A DNA stretch of 64,000 nt from Actinocorallia sp. API 0066 (GCF_020991275.1 NZ_JAJLQY010000007.1:62001-126000), one strand, 5' to 3'; positions 28,588 through 37,557 are shown, counted from the first letter of the stretch. Notes: generated by a model from the letters alone, not told the origin. Program-made: numbers and translations.

Positions 28588-29256
28588 TCACAGGGGCAGC
28601 CGCAGCAGGTCCGAGAGTTGCGCCCTGGTGTCCTCGGGGGTGGTGTGCAGCACGCCGGTCATGCCGAGGTCGGTCGCGGTCCTGATGTTCTCGGCGATGT
28701 CGTCGATGAAGACGCAGTCCTCGGGCCGCAGGTCGAGCACCTCGACGGTGTGCCGGAAGATCTCCCGCCCCGGCTTGCGCATGCCGACCTCGCCGGAGAT
28801 GACGACGGTGTCGAACAGCCCGGACCACAGCTCGCGCGGGTAGGCGTTGCCCCAGGAGTTGGACAGCAGCGCCGTCGCCAGACCGCCCGCCTTGGCCGCG
28901 TGCAGCGCCTCGTACATGGTCTCGATCGGGTGGAACGCGGCGAACATGCGGGACAGCAGGCCGTCGGGGGAGACGGGCCCGCCGTCCACGGTCCGGAGTT
29001 CGGCGGCCAGGAGGCGTTCGAACTCCTCGGCCGGGAGGGTGCCGTCCTCCAGCGCGTGGATGAGGTTGCCACCGGAGAAGGCCGACATGGCGTGCGTCCC
29101 GGCGTAGGCGCCGCCGAACCAGGCGCGCATCGTCTCCCGGTAGCTCGCGACGTCGATCTCGTCGGCGGTGAGCCACACACTGATGGCGTCCTGCAGCGGA
29201 GCGGTGAGTACCCCGCCCCAGTCGGTGATCACGGCGCGGAGGGTCATACCGGACAT
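28588..29256 (-). CDS. HAD-superfamily hydrolase (IA type)
   Basis: This 222-residue phosphatase-like protein has HAD motif I altered in its first half (VITDWGGVLT: the nucleophile Asp is present but the second Asp of DxD is replaced by Gly). Motif II is LLSNSWGN, motif III is the Lys in GMRKPGREIF, and motif IV is CVFIDDIAENI. Replacement of the general acid Asp by Gly is typical of several HAD hydrolases of the epoxide-hydrolase N-terminal-like group. ATG 29256 or 29247 could be the start. A TetR-type operator lies 9 bp upstream. Confidence 0.87.
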   Translation of the reverse strand: MSGMTLRAVITDWGGVLTAPLQDAISVWLTADEIDVASYRETMRAWFGGAYAGTHAMSAFSGGNLIHALEDGTLPAEEFERLLAAELRTVDGGPVSPDGLLSRMFAAFHPIETMYEALHAAKAGGLATALLSNSWGNAYPRELWSGLFDTVVISGEVGMRKPGREIFRHTVEVLDLRPEDCVFIDDIAENIRTATDLGMTGVLHTTPEDTRAQLSDLLRLPL

Positions 29257-29264
29257 GTTACGAG

Positions 29265-29280
29265 CTGACTCGTGAGTCAG
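29265..29280. promoter_or_regulatory. TetR-type palindromic operator
   Basis: CTGACTC-GT-GAGTCAG has perfect 7-bp arms in the 77-bp gap between the divergent HAD and acyl-CoA dehydrogenase genes. Its form is that of TetR/FadR-type operators that control actinobacterial fatty-acid and acyl-CoA genes. No TetR gene is in the window, so the regulator would act in trans. Confidence 0.6.
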
Positions 29281-29333
29281 TTAGTGCCACCCCGGTAAGT
29301 GACCTCTGTCCCCGGTTTGCCAGACTGCCCGAC

Positions 29334-30530
29334 ATGGACTTCGAACTGAGCCCGAAGGCTGCCGAGTACCAGGCCAAGCTGCTGGAGTTCATGGACTCCC
29401 ACGTCTACCCGGCCGAGAAGGTCTACGCCGAGTGGCGCGCGGTGAACGACCCGCACGCGCTCCCGCCCGTCGTCGAGGAGCTCAAGGCGGAGGCGCGCGG
29501 GCGCGGGTTGTGGAACCTGTTCCTGCCCGACCTCGGCGGCCTGACGAACCTGGAGTACGCGACGCTGGCCGAGATCACCGGGCGCAGCCCCGACCTCGCG
29601 CCCGAGGCGCTCAACTGCCAGGCGCCGGACACGGGCAACATGGAAGTCCTCCACATGTTCGGCTCCGAGGAACAGCGCAAGACCTGGCTTGAGCCGCTGC
29701 TGGACGGCGAGATCCGCTCGGCGTTCGCGATGACCGAGCCCGACGTCGCCAGCTCCGACGCCACCAACATCACCCTGAGCATCGTGCGGGACGGCGACGA
29801 GTACGTCGTCAACGGCCGCAAGTGGTGGATCACCGGCGCCGCCGACGAACGCTGCAAGATCTTCATCGTGATGGGCAAGACCGACCCCGACGCGCCCGTC
29901 CACCGGCAGCAGTCGATGGTGCTCGTGCCGCGCGACACCCCCGGCTTCACCGTCGTGCGCGACCTCCCGGTGTTCGGCAGGCACGACCAGCACGGGCACT
30001 GCGAACTGCGCTTCGAGGACGTGCGGGTGCCCGTCGCCAACCTCATCGGCGACGAGGGCGACGGCTTCCTCATCTCCCAGGCACGGCTCGGCCCCGGCCG
30101 CATCCACCACTGCATGCGCGCCCTCGGCATGGCCGAACGGGCGCTGGAGCTGATGTGCCGCCGGGCCGCCGACCGTGTCGCGTTCGGCCGGCCGCTGGCC
30201 GCCCAGGGCGTGGTCCAGCAGCAGATCGCCGAGTCGCGGATCGCGATCGAGCAGGCCCGGCTGCTCACGTTGAAGACCGCGTGGCTGATCGACAGGCACG
30301 GCGCCAAGGGCGCCCGCACCGAGATCGCGGCCATCAAGGTCGTGGTGCCGCGGATCGCGCACGAGGTCATCGACCGGGCGATCCAGGTGCACGGAGGGGC
30401 GGGGGTCAGCGACGACACGCCGCTCGCCGCCATGTACACGTGGGTGCGCGCGATGCGGCTGTTCGACGGCCCGGACGAGGTGCATGTCCGGACGGTGGCC
30501 CGGCAGGAGCTCAGGCCGTATCTCTCCTGA
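29334..30530 (+). CDS. Acyl-CoA dehydrogenase (ACAD10/11-like)
   Basis: This FAD enzyme makes 2-enoyl-CoA. The protein has 398 residues: an N-terminal helical domain, a beta domain with FAMTEPDVASSDATN (FAD/substrate loop) and KWWITGAADERC, and a C-terminal helical domain with RVAFGRPLAAQG and QVHGGAGVSDDTPLA. The long N-terminal form with VHRQQSMVLVPRDTPGF resembles the ACAD10/11 subfamily. It is divergent from the HAD gene across a TetR-type operator. Its last 20 bp overlap the convergent murQ 3' end. No strong ribosome site is visible before ATG 29334. Confidence 0.92.
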   Translation: MDFELSPKAAEYQAKLLEFMDSHVYPAEKVYAEWRAVNDPHALPPVVEELKAEARGRGLWNLFLPDLGGLTNLEYATLAEITGRSPDLAPEALNCQAPDTGNMEVLHMFGSEEQRKTWLEPLLDGEIRSAFAMTEPDVASSDATNITLSIVRDGDEYVVNGRKWWITGAADERCKIFIVMGKTDPDAPVHRQQSMVLVPRDTPGFTVVRDLPVFGRHDQHGHCELRFEDVRVPVANLIGDEGDGFLISQARLGPGRIHHCMRALGMAERALELMCRRAADRVAFGRPLAAQGVVQQQIAESRIAIEQARLLTLKTAWLIDRHGAKGARTEIAAIKVVVPRIAHEVIDRAIQVHGGAGVSDDTPLAAMYTWVRAMRLFDGPDEVHVRTVARQELRPYLS

Positions 30531-31431
30531 CGTCGCCCAGGAGCAGCAGGGCTTCGCGGACGGCGCCGCCCGCGTCTTCGAGGGCACGGGAGGCGCGGGA
30601 GGGGGTGACGTCGGCCAGGAGGGTGATGAGGGCGACCCGGGTGTCGCCGCCCGCTTCGGCGAGGGCGTGCTCACACGTCCGCGCGTCCAGGCCGGTCGCC
30701 TCGACGAGGATGCGGATGAGCCGTCTGCGGAGCTTGGAGTTGAGGGCGTTCACGCTGACCATCAGGTTGGAGTAGGTGCGGCCCAGCCTGATCATCACCG
30801 TCGTGGAGAAGGCGTTCAGCACCATCTTGGTGGCCGTGCCCGCCTTCATCCTGGTCGAGCCGCTGATCACCTCGGGGCCGGTGTCCAGACCTATGTGCAC
30901 GTCCACCTCGCGGCCGAACCACGACGACGGGTTCGCCGAGATCAGCCCGGTGGACGCGCCTATCTCCGTCGCGTAGCGCAGCGCCCCCACCACGTAGGGT
31001 GTGGTGCCGCTCGCCGCGATGCCGACCGCGACGTCCCCCGGGTTCAGCGCCTCGGCGTCGGACGCGCCGAGCGCGATGTCGTCCTCGACGCCCTCCACCG
31101 CGCGGGACAGCGCGTGCGCGCCCCCGGCGTGGTGCGCGACGACCCACTCGGGCGGCGTGCCGTACGTCGGGGGGAGTTCGGCGGCGTCGATGAAGCCGAG
31201 CCGGCCCGAGGTGCCCGCGCCGAAGTAGTGCACCCGGTCGCCCCGGCGCAGCGCCGCGACGGCGAGGTCGACGAGGTCGGCGATCTGGGGGAGCACCTCG
31301 GCGACGGCCTGGTGCACCCGCTCGTCCTCGGTGTTGATCCGGCGCAGCACCTCCAGCGTGGGCAGGGTGTCGATCTCGGCGGTGCGAGGGTTGCGCCGCT
31401 CGGTCGGCAGGTCGATGGGGAGTTCGTTCAT
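30511..31431 (-). CDS. murQ: N-acetylmuramic acid 6-phosphate etherase
   Basis: MurQ cleaves the lactyl ether of MurNAc-6-P to give GlcNAc-6-P and D-lactate in peptidoglycan recycling. The protein has 306 residues with a SIS domain. Motifs are HYFGAGTSGRLGFIDAAELPPTYG (phosphate loop and catalytic Glu region), VGIAASGTTPYVVGAL and the family block STRMKAGTATKMVLN. The start has GAAGAGG upstream and overlaps the MurR-like regulator stop by 4 bp (ATGA), giving coupled expression. The 3' end overlaps the convergent acyl-CoA dehydrogenase by 20 bp. Confidence 0.96.
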   Translation of the reverse strand: MNELPIDLPTERRNPRTAEIDTLPTLEVLRRINTEDERVHQAVAEVLPQIADLVDLAVAALRRGDRVHYFGAGTSGRLGFIDAAELPPTYGTPPEWVVAHHAGGAHALSRAVEGVEDDIALGASDAEALNPGDVAVGIAASGTTPYVVGALRYATEIGASTGLISANPSSWFGREVDVHIGLDTGPEVISGSTRMKAGTATKMVLNAFSTTVMIRLGRTYSNLMVSVNALNSKLRRRLIRILVEATGLDARTCEHALAEAGGDTRVALITLLADVTPSRASRALEDAGGAVREALLLLGDVRRDTA

Positions 31432-32363
31432 CGCCTCTTCCTCTCCGGCCGGACACTGCGTCCGTGCACTGCGGTGTAGGTGGCTTCCAGTGCCTCCCGC
31501 GTCGGCTCGTAAGTCTGCCGCGCGACTCCGACAAAAACGCAGTCGATGACGGTGAGCTGGGCCAACCTGCTCGCCGTCGCGCCGGACCGGAACGTCGTCT
31601 CGCGCGCCGCGGTGGTGAGGACGAGGTCGGCCTGCTCGGCTATGGGGCTCTTGGGGAAGTTGGTGAGCGCGATCGTGGTGGCGCCGCGCCCGGCCGCGAC
31701 GGCGAGCGCGTCCAACGTTTCGACGGTGGTGCCGCTGTGTGAGATACCGACTGCAACGTCCCCGGGCTGGAGAACTGCCGCACTCGTCAGCATGATGTGT
31801 GCGTCGGACCACGCATAGGAGGTGTGGCCGATGCGGTGCAGCTTCTGCTGGAAGTCGAGGGCGACGAAGGCGCTGGCGCCTACGCCGTAGACGTCGACGC
31901 GCCGGGCCGCGACGACCGTGTCGATGACCCTGGCCAGGACCTTGAGGTCGAGTTGCGCCGCGGTCTCCTCCACCGCGCGGGCGTCGGCGAAGGTGACCTT
32001 CTCCACCACATCTTCGAGAGAGTCATCCGGTCCGATGTCACTGCCGACAACCCTCCCGCCGGACGCGGACTGGGCGCGGCCGGCCTCGGTCGCGAGCGTG
32101 AGCCGCAACTCGGGATATCCGTTGAAGCCGATCGCCCGGCAGAACCGGATGACCGTGGTTTCCGAGGTCCCGCACGCCTGGGCCAGCTCCGTGATGGTCG
32201 ATCCCGCCACTCCCTCGGGGTCGTCGACCACCCGCTGGGCCACCCGTCGTTCGGCCGGCGGTAGGGACGGCAGCAGTGAGCGAACTCTGACCACCGTGCT
32301 GAGTGGAGGTGCTGCGTGTCCCGCTTCTTGGTGTCCCGTGTCTTGACCTTCGGGTTTCCTCAT
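31428..32363 (-). CDS. RpiR/MurR-family regulator with SIS domain
   Basis: This 311-residue regulator has an N-terminal RpiR helix-turn-helix (about 25-100, LPPAERRVAQRVVDDPEGVAG and GTSETTVIRFCRAIGFNGYPELR) and a C-terminal SIS effector domain (about 135-270, VDVYGVGASAFVALDFQQKL and AVGISHSGTTVETL). It probably senses MurNAc-6-P or a related amino-sugar phosphate. It is co-transcribed with murQ and divergent from the BadF kinase. ATG 32363 abuts a 17-bp inverted repeat that is the likely operator, so autoregulation would block initiation. There is no ribosome site, which fits a leaderless start. Confidence 0.9.
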   Translation of the reverse strand: MRKPEGQDTGHQEAGHAAPPLSTVVRVRSLLPSLPPAERRVAQRVVDDPEGVAGSTITELAQACGTSETTVIRFCRAIGFNGYPELRLTLATEAGRAQSASGGRVVGSDIGPDDSLEDVVEKVTFADARAVEETAAQLDLKVLARVIDTVVAARRVDVYGVGASAFVALDFQQKLHRIGHTSYAWSDAHIMLTSAAVLQPGDVAVGISHSGTTVETLDALAVAAGRGATTIALTNFPKSPIAEQADLVLTTAARETTFRSGATASRLAQLTVIDCVFVGVARQTYEPTREALEATYTAVHGRSVRPERKRR

Positions 32364-32380
32364 GGAAGAAAGTTTCTTAC
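32364..32380. promoter_or_regulatory. Likely MurR/RpiR operator
   Basis: GGAAGAAA-G-TTTCTTAC is a 17-bp inverted repeat with arms matching at 7 of 8 positions, directly against the regulator start codon and about 45 bp before the BadF-kinase start. Its AT-rich GAAA/TTTC core fits RpiR-family sites. Confidence 0.65.
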
Positions 32381-32426
32381 AAGGGGTTTGTCGCGTCAAC
32401 GCCAAAGTCTTTACGGACGTGATGTG

Positions 32427-33479
32427 ATGACTGATTTCGTCAGCCCGAACGACGTGCCGCGCCACACCGCGCCGGAGAGCACCGAGCCGTACGTCGTCGG
32501 GATCGACGCCGGGGGCACGCACACACGCTGTGCGCTGGCCACCCTCGACGGCACCGTCGTCGGGGTCGGCAGCGGACCGGGCGCCAACCCGAACTCGGGG
32601 GGCGACCCGGAATCCGCCCTGCTCACCGCCCTCGCGCAGGCGACGGCCGGGATCGACCCGGCGGCCGTCCGCGGCGGGGTCTTCGGCATCGCGGGGGCGG
32701 GGGCCGCGGGCCGTCCCGTCCTCGTCTCGGCCTCCCAGCGGGCCTGGCAGACCCTCGGGATGGCCGGGGAGCCCGAGGTCTTCACCGACATCGCCATCAA
32801 CTTCGCGTCCGGCACCGCCGCCCCCAGCGGGATCGTCGTGTTCGCCGGGACGGGCGCGGGCGCCGCCGTCATCCGGGACGGCGAGATCGTGGCCCGCGCC
32901 GACGCCTACGGGTACCTCCTCGGCGACGAGGGCTCCGCCGTCTGGATCGGCCGCCAGGGCGTCAAGGCGGCGCTCGCCGCGATGGACGGCAGGGGCCCGG
33001 AAACCCTCCTGTCGGCGCTGGTGCCCGCGGCGCTGCTCGGGTCGGAGGCCACGGCCGGGCTACGCCCCCGCCCGCTCGTGTTGGCCGGAATCGGCCACAC
33101 GATCTCCGCGCCCCCACGGACCGCCCCGACCAGCTCCCTGCCGCAGGCGATCATCAAGGAGGTCTACGGCAGGCCCCCGGCGGCGCTCGGCGCCATCGGC
33201 CCCGTGGTGAACGAGGCGGCCGAGCACGGAGACGAGGTGGCCCTCAAGATCGTCGAGGAGGCCGCCTCGTCCCTTCTCCTGGACGTGGACGCCATCATCC
33301 CCGCGCTCGGCGATCCGTCCGCGCCCGTCGTCATGGCCGGGTCCGTGCTCGGTGAGGGCATGGTCGCCGATCTCGTCCGGGCGGGGCTGCGCGCCCGCTT
33401 CGAGAGCGAGCCCTGCCGGGCCGGTGACGGCGCGGCGGGGGCGGCGCGGATGGCGATCCGTCGTCTGGCGGCCGCCTAG
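32427..33479 (+). CDS. BadF/BadG-type amino-sugar kinase (GlcNAc/MurNAc kinase-like)
   Basis: This 350-residue protein has the ASKHA ATPase fold. Phosphate 1 is GIDAGGTHTRCALATLDG (about 23-40), phosphate 2 is IVVFAGTGAGAAVI, and the adenosine region is VVMAGSVLGEG near the C-terminus. In Clostridium a BadF-type enzyme, MurK, phosphorylates both GlcNAc and MurNAc. Divergence from murR-murQ and the nagZ gene downstream point to the same role, feeding MurQ. The start could be GTG 32424 or ATG 32427. It could alternatively be a dedicated GlcNAc kinase. Confidence 0.88.
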   Translation: MTDFVSPNDVPRHTAPESTEPYVVGIDAGGTHTRCALATLDGTVVGVGSGPGANPNSGGDPESALLTALAQATAGIDPAAVRGGVFGIAGAGAAGRPVLVSASQRAWQTLGMAGEPEVFTDIAINFASGTAAPSGIVVFAGTGAGAAVIRDGEIVARADAYGYLLGDEGSAVWIGRQGVKAALAAMDGRGPETLLSALVPAALLGSEATAGLRPRPLVLAGIGHTISAPPRTAPTSSLPQAIIKEVYGRPPAALGAIGPVVNEAAEHGDEVALKIVEEAASSLLLDVDAIIPALGDPSAPVVMAGSVLGEGMVADLVRAGLRARFESEPCRAGDGAAGAARMAIRRLAAA

Positions 33480-33595
33480 CGCGCGCGGGAGACGGCCGGG
33501 CAGGTTCGGGCAAAGGCGGAACCCGCCCGGCGTGTGAGGCGGCGCGGCCCGGTGCGCGTGGGTACTACCCTCCCCTGGACATGGGGGGAGTCGTC

Positions 33596-35206
33596 ATGAG
33601 GACACGCACGGTCGCGCTGGCCATGGCCTGGTGCGCGGCACTGGCCGGGTGTTCGGCGGGCGGAGGCGGCGGTGGCGCGAGCACACCGCCCACCACGACG
33701 CCGACCCCCGAGCCGGTGCCGCTCGCCGCCACGCTCGTGCAGGAGATGAGCGTCGCGGAGAAGGTGGGGCAGTTGCTCCTGCCGACCGTGAAGAACGCCG
33801 CCGACGGCAAGAAGCTGGTGGCCGACCACGGCGTCGGCGGCTTCATCTACTTCCCCGGCAACCTCAAGAGCCCGCGCAAGGCGGCCGAGCTGTCGGAGGC
33901 CCTCCAGGGCGCGTCCAAGATCCCGCTGCTGCTCGGTGTGGACGAGGAGACGGGCATCGTCTCCCGGGCCGACTTCACCACGACGTTCCCGGGCGCGATG
34001 GCCCTGGGCGCGGTCGGCGACGCCGAACTGGCCCGGCACGCCGCCGTGGTGACGGGCACCGAACTCAACGCAGTGGGCGTGAACCTGAACTTCGCGCCGG
34101 ACGCCGACGTGAACGTCAACCCGCGCAACCCGGTGATCGGGGTGCGCTCCTTCGGGTCCGACCCGGCCGCCGTCGGCAGGCTCGTGGCGGCCCAGGTGGA
34201 CGGGTACCGGACGGCGGGCGTCGCCGCGGTGGCCAAGCACTTCCCCGGCCACGGCGACACCGCCGTGGACAGCCACACCGGGCTCCCCGAGATCGACCAT
34301 TCGGTAGCGAGGTGGGAGGAGCTGGACGCGCCGCCGTTCCGGTCGGCGATCGAGGCGGGCGTGGACGCGATCATGACGGGCCACCTCGTCGTGCCGTCCC
34401 TGGACAAGTCCAAGACCCCCGCGACGATGTCCAGAAAGATCCTCACCGGGGTGCTCAGGCAGAAGCTCGGCTTCCGTGGCGTCATCATCACCGACTCCCT
34501 CCTGATGGCCGGAGCGCAGGTCGAGGGCGGGGCGCCCGAGGCGGCCGTCAGGGCGGTGCTCGCGGGGGCCGACATGATGCTCATGCCGCCGGACGTCGGC
34601 CAGGCGCACGCCGCCCTCGTCAAGGCCGTGAAGAAGGGCAGGATCTCCCAGAACACGCTGGACGCGGCCGTCATCAGGATCCTCACGCTGAAGGAGGCGC
34701 GCGGCCTGTTCGGCGGGGCCACCGTGGACCCGGCCGCAGCCGTCACCGCCCAGCGCACCCCCGAGCACCGCGCGACCGCGCTGGACGTCGCGACGCGCGC
34801 GGTGACGGTCGTCCGCAACAAGGAGGCGCTGCCGCTGAAGGGCGGCGTGTACGTCGCCGGGAGCGACGCGCAGGCCGTCACCGCCGCGCTGCGTGCCGAG
34901 GGGGTCAAGATCGCGGGCCCTGAGGCCGCCACCCACGTCGTCACCTCGCGCACCGGCTCCGACGTCGCGGGGACGGTCGCCGCGCTCTCGGGCCGCAAGA
35001 AGGTGGTGCTGGCCCTTCTCGGCAGCCCCTACGGGCTGCGTCACGCCGGGTCGGCGCAGGCCGCCGCCGTCACCTACTCCACCAGCGCCGTCTCGGTGAA
35101 GGGGCTCGCCAAGATCCTCGCGGGGAAGGCGGTTCCGCAGGGCCGCCTGCCCGTCGCGGTGCCGGGCGCGTTCAAGCTCGGCGCGGGCATCACCAGCGCC
35201 CTGTAG
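33596..35206 (+). CDS. nagZ: Lipoprotein beta-N-acetylhexosaminidase (GH3, NagZ-type)
   Basis: The product removes GlcNAc from muropeptides outside the membrane. The 536-residue precursor has a lipobox LAGC (Cys19), a Gly/Thr/Pro linker, then a GH3 barrel with the NagZ signature KHFPGHGDTAVDSHTGLPEI (catalytic His loop) and the nucleophile Asp in GVIITDSLLMAGA. A second C-terminal domain (about 390-536), found in the longer Gram-positive NagZ form, follows. ATG 33596 has GGGGGAG 5 bp upstream; ATG 33581 is less likely. It lies 116 bp after the BadF-type kinase. Confidence 0.93.
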   Translation: MRTRTVALAMAWCAALAGCSAGGGGGGASTPPTTTPTPEPVPLAATLVQEMSVAEKVGQLLLPTVKNAADGKKLVADHGVGGFIYFPGNLKSPRKAAELSEALQGASKIPLLLGVDEETGIVSRADFTTTFPGAMALGAVGDAELARHAAVVTGTELNAVGVNLNFAPDADVNVNPRNPVIGVRSFGSDPAAVGRLVAAQVDGYRTAGVAAVAKHFPGHGDTAVDSHTGLPEIDHSVARWEELDAPPFRSAIEAGVDAIMTGHLVVPSLDKSKTPATMSRKILTGVLRQKLGFRGVIITDSLLMAGAQVEGGAPEAAVRAVLAGADMMLMPPDVGQAHAALVKAVKKGRISQNTLDAAVIRILTLKEARGLFGGATVDPAAAVTAQRTPEHRATALDVATRAVTVVRNKEALPLKGGVYVAGSDAQAVTAALRAEGVKIAGPEAATHVVTSRTGSDVAGTVAALSGRKKVVLALLGSPYGLRHAGSAQAAAVTYSTSAVSVKGLAKILAGKAVPQGRLPVAVPGAFKLGAGITSAL

Positions 35207-35269
35207 CCCTCGGGGGGTTGGACGTTTCCGCGTCGCGGGGAGTAGGTTGCGGCGCGGAAAGGGGTCGGT

Positions 35270-35752
35270 GTGCTGGTGCGCGCGGTGGCTGCGGGATGCG
35301 CCTTCGTGCTGCTCACCGGGTGCGCCGCCGAGGCGGAGCCGGTGCCGATGCCGCCGCTCACCGCCGAACCGGACTTCCCGCTGTTCGCGAGCCAGACGCC
35401 GGACGGCGCGGCCGCCCCGCAGTCGCTGGACGGGCGGGAGGCCCGCGCGGCGCTCCAGAAGATCCTCAGGGGCGCGGGGGCGGGCCGGACGGCGGTCTGC
35501 GCGAACGTCGGGCCCGGCTACGCGCGCAAGCGGCTCGGCGGGACGTGCGCCGACTGGATCGCCGCGCTGAGCCCCGAGGACCGGGCGAAGCTCAGCGCCG
35601 TCCGGGTGCGGAAGGCGGTCGCCGGGAGCGCGGCGAACGTCTGGGTCGTCAGGGCGCGCGACCTGGTGTGGCCGCGGGGCGCCCCCACGTCGCCCGACCG
35701 GCCCCGGTACGTCCTGCGGCACCGGGAGGGCCGCTGGGTCCTCTCCGGCTGA
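35270..35752 (+). CDS. Small putative lipoprotein, unknown function
   Basis: This 160-residue protein starts at GTG 35270. It has a short signal and lipobox LLTGC (Cys18), then a Pro-rich spacer and a domain with two further Cys (TAVCANVGPG and GTCADW), which may form a disulfide. The C-terminal YVLRHREGRWVLSG looks like an NTF2/cystatin-like end. I do not recognise a family. It lies between nagZ and the P5C dehydrogenase gene on the same strand. Confidence 0.7.
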   Translation: MLVRAVAAGCAFVLLTGCAAEAEPVPMPPLTAEPDFPLFASQTPDGAAAPQSLDGREARAALQKILRGAGAGRTAVCANVGPGYARKRLGGTCADWIAALSPEDRAKLSAVRVRKAVAGSAANVWVVRARDLVWPRGAPTSPDRPRYVLRHREGRWVLSG

Positions 35753-35893
35753 TCTGGGCCCGCTCCGCGCCGTCTGGACGGTTCCGTGCCGCCGCCCCGG
35801 ACGCCGTCGCGCTCGTGCGGCCGCCGTCCGCGCCGGGGAATCGGGCGCTTCATCGGAAGGTGTCCGGTTGATGACACTGGGTAGTAGCCCGGC

Positions 35894-37519
35894 ATGGACG
35901 CCGTCACCCACGTTCCGGTTCCGCACAACGAGCCGGTGAAGTCGTACGCCCCGGGCAGCCCTGAGCGGTCGGCCCTGGAGGCCGAGATCAAGGAGCTCGG
36001 CTCGGCGAGCCTGGAGCTCACCATGACGATCGGGGGCCGCCGCCGCCCCGGCGCGGGCCGCGACATCGACGTGGTCGAGCCGCACAACCACGGGCACGTG
36101 CTCGGCCGGATGCGCAACGCGACGCCGTCCGACGCGGCGGCCGCCATCGAGGCCGCCAAGCACGCGGCGCCGGGCTGGCGCGCGCTCGGCTTCGAGGACA
36201 GGGCGGCGATCTTCCTGCGCGCCGCCGACCTGCTCGCGGGCCCGTGGCGCCAGGTCCTCAACGCCGCGACGGTGCTGGGCCAGTCCAAGAGCCCGATCCA
36301 GGCCGAGATCGACTCCGCGTGCGAGCTGATCGACTTCTGGCGGTTCAACGTCGCCTACGCCCGGCAGTTGCTGTCGGAGCAGCCCGCCAGCTCGCCCGGC
36401 ATCTGGGACCGGATGGAGTACCGGCCGCTCGAAGGCTTCGTCCTGGCCATCACGCCGTTCAACTTCACCTCCATCGCGGGCAACCTCCCGACCGCGCCCG
36501 CGCTGCTCGGCAACGTCGTCGTCTGGAAGCCGTCGCCCACACAGGCGTTCTCCGCGTACTTCATCATGCGGCTCCTTGAGGAGGCGGGCCTCCCGCCCGG
36601 CGTCATCAACCTGCTGACGGGCGACCACGAGGCGATCTCCGAGGTCGCCGTCCGGCACCCGGACCTCGCGGGCATCCACTTCACCGGCTCCACCGGCACC
36701 TTCCAGCGGCTCTGGACGGACGTCGGCCAGAACATCGCCCGGTACCGGGGCTATCCGCGCCTGGTCGGCGAGACCGGAGGCAAGGACTTCGTCGTCGCCC
36801 ACCCCAGCGCGGACCCGGCCGCGCTCGTCACGGCGCTCGTGCGCGGCGCGTTCGAGTACCAGGGCCAGAAGTGCTCGGCCGCCTCCCGCGCCTACATCCC
36901 GCGCCCGCTGTGGGGGCGGATCAAGGACGACCTCGTCGCCACGACCGAGGCGCTCACCATGGGCAACGTCGCGGAGGACCTGTCGCTGTTCTGCGGCGCC
37001 GTCATCGACAAGAACGCCTTCACCAAGCACAAGGCGGCCATCGACAGGGCGGGCCGCGACGGCGTCGAGCTGGTCGCGGGCGGCAACTGCGACGACCGGC
37101 GCGGCTACTTCGTCCGGCCGACGATCCTCGGCTCCGCCGACCCCGCCGACGAGATCTTCACCAAGGAGTACTTCGGGCCCATCCTCGGCGTCCACGTCTA
37201 CGACGAGGGCCGCTACGACGACATGCTGGACCAGATGGAGTCGGTCAGCCAGTACGCGCTCACCGGCTCGATCATGGCGAGGGACAGGGCGGCCATCGCG
37301 CACGCCACCGAGCGGCTGCGCTTCGCGGCGGGCAACTTCTACGTCAACGACAAGCCGACCGGGGCGGTCGTCGGGCAGCAGCCGTTCGGCGGGGCGCGCG
37401 CCAGCGGCACCAACGACAAGGCGGGGTCGATCTTCAACCTGGTCCGCTGGGTCAACCCGAGGGTCGTCAAGGAGACGTTCGTGCCTCCGACCGACTACCG
37501 CTACCCGCACATGCGCTGA
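35894..37519 (+). CDS. pruA: L-glutamate gamma-semialdehyde (P5C) dehydrogenase
   Basis: This enzyme oxidises P5C/glutamate semialdehyde to glutamate with NAD+, the second step of proline breakdown. It has 541 residues, typical of the mono-functional type. Motifs are ITPFNFTSIAGNLPTAPALLGN, the catalytic Glu in VGETGGKDF, the catalytic Cys in QGQKCSAASRAYIP and the C-terminal QQPFGGARASGTNDKAG. The usual partner, proline dehydrogenase, is not in the window. The giant NAD-GDH 3 kb downstream would use its glutamate. Confidence 0.96.
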   Translation: MDAVTHVPVPHNEPVKSYAPGSPERSALEAEIKELGSASLELTMTIGGRRRPGAGRDIDVVEPHNHGHVLGRMRNATPSDAAAAIEAAKHAAPGWRALGFEDRAAIFLRAADLLAGPWRQVLNAATVLGQSKSPIQAEIDSACELIDFWRFNVAYARQLLSEQPASSPGIWDRMEYRPLEGFVLAITPFNFTSIAGNLPTAPALLGNVVVWKPSPTQAFSAYFIMRLLEEAGLPPGVINLLTGDHEAISEVAVRHPDLAGIHFTGSTGTFQRLWTDVGQNIARYRGYPRLVGETGGKDFVVAHPSADPAALVTALVRGAFEYQGQKCSAASRAYIPRPLWGRIKDDLVATTEALTMGNVAEDLSLFCGAVIDKNAFTKHKAAIDRAGRDGVELVAGGNCDDRRGYFVRPTILGSADPADEIFTKEYFGPILGVHVYDEGRYDDMLDQMESVSQYALTGSIMARDRAAIAHATERLRFAAGNFYVNDKPTGAVVGQQPFGGARASGTNDKAGSIFNLVRWVNPRVVKETFVPPTDYRYPHMR

Positions 37520-37557
37520 CCGTTCGGGCCGAAGAGACGACCTGTCATCATGAGCGG

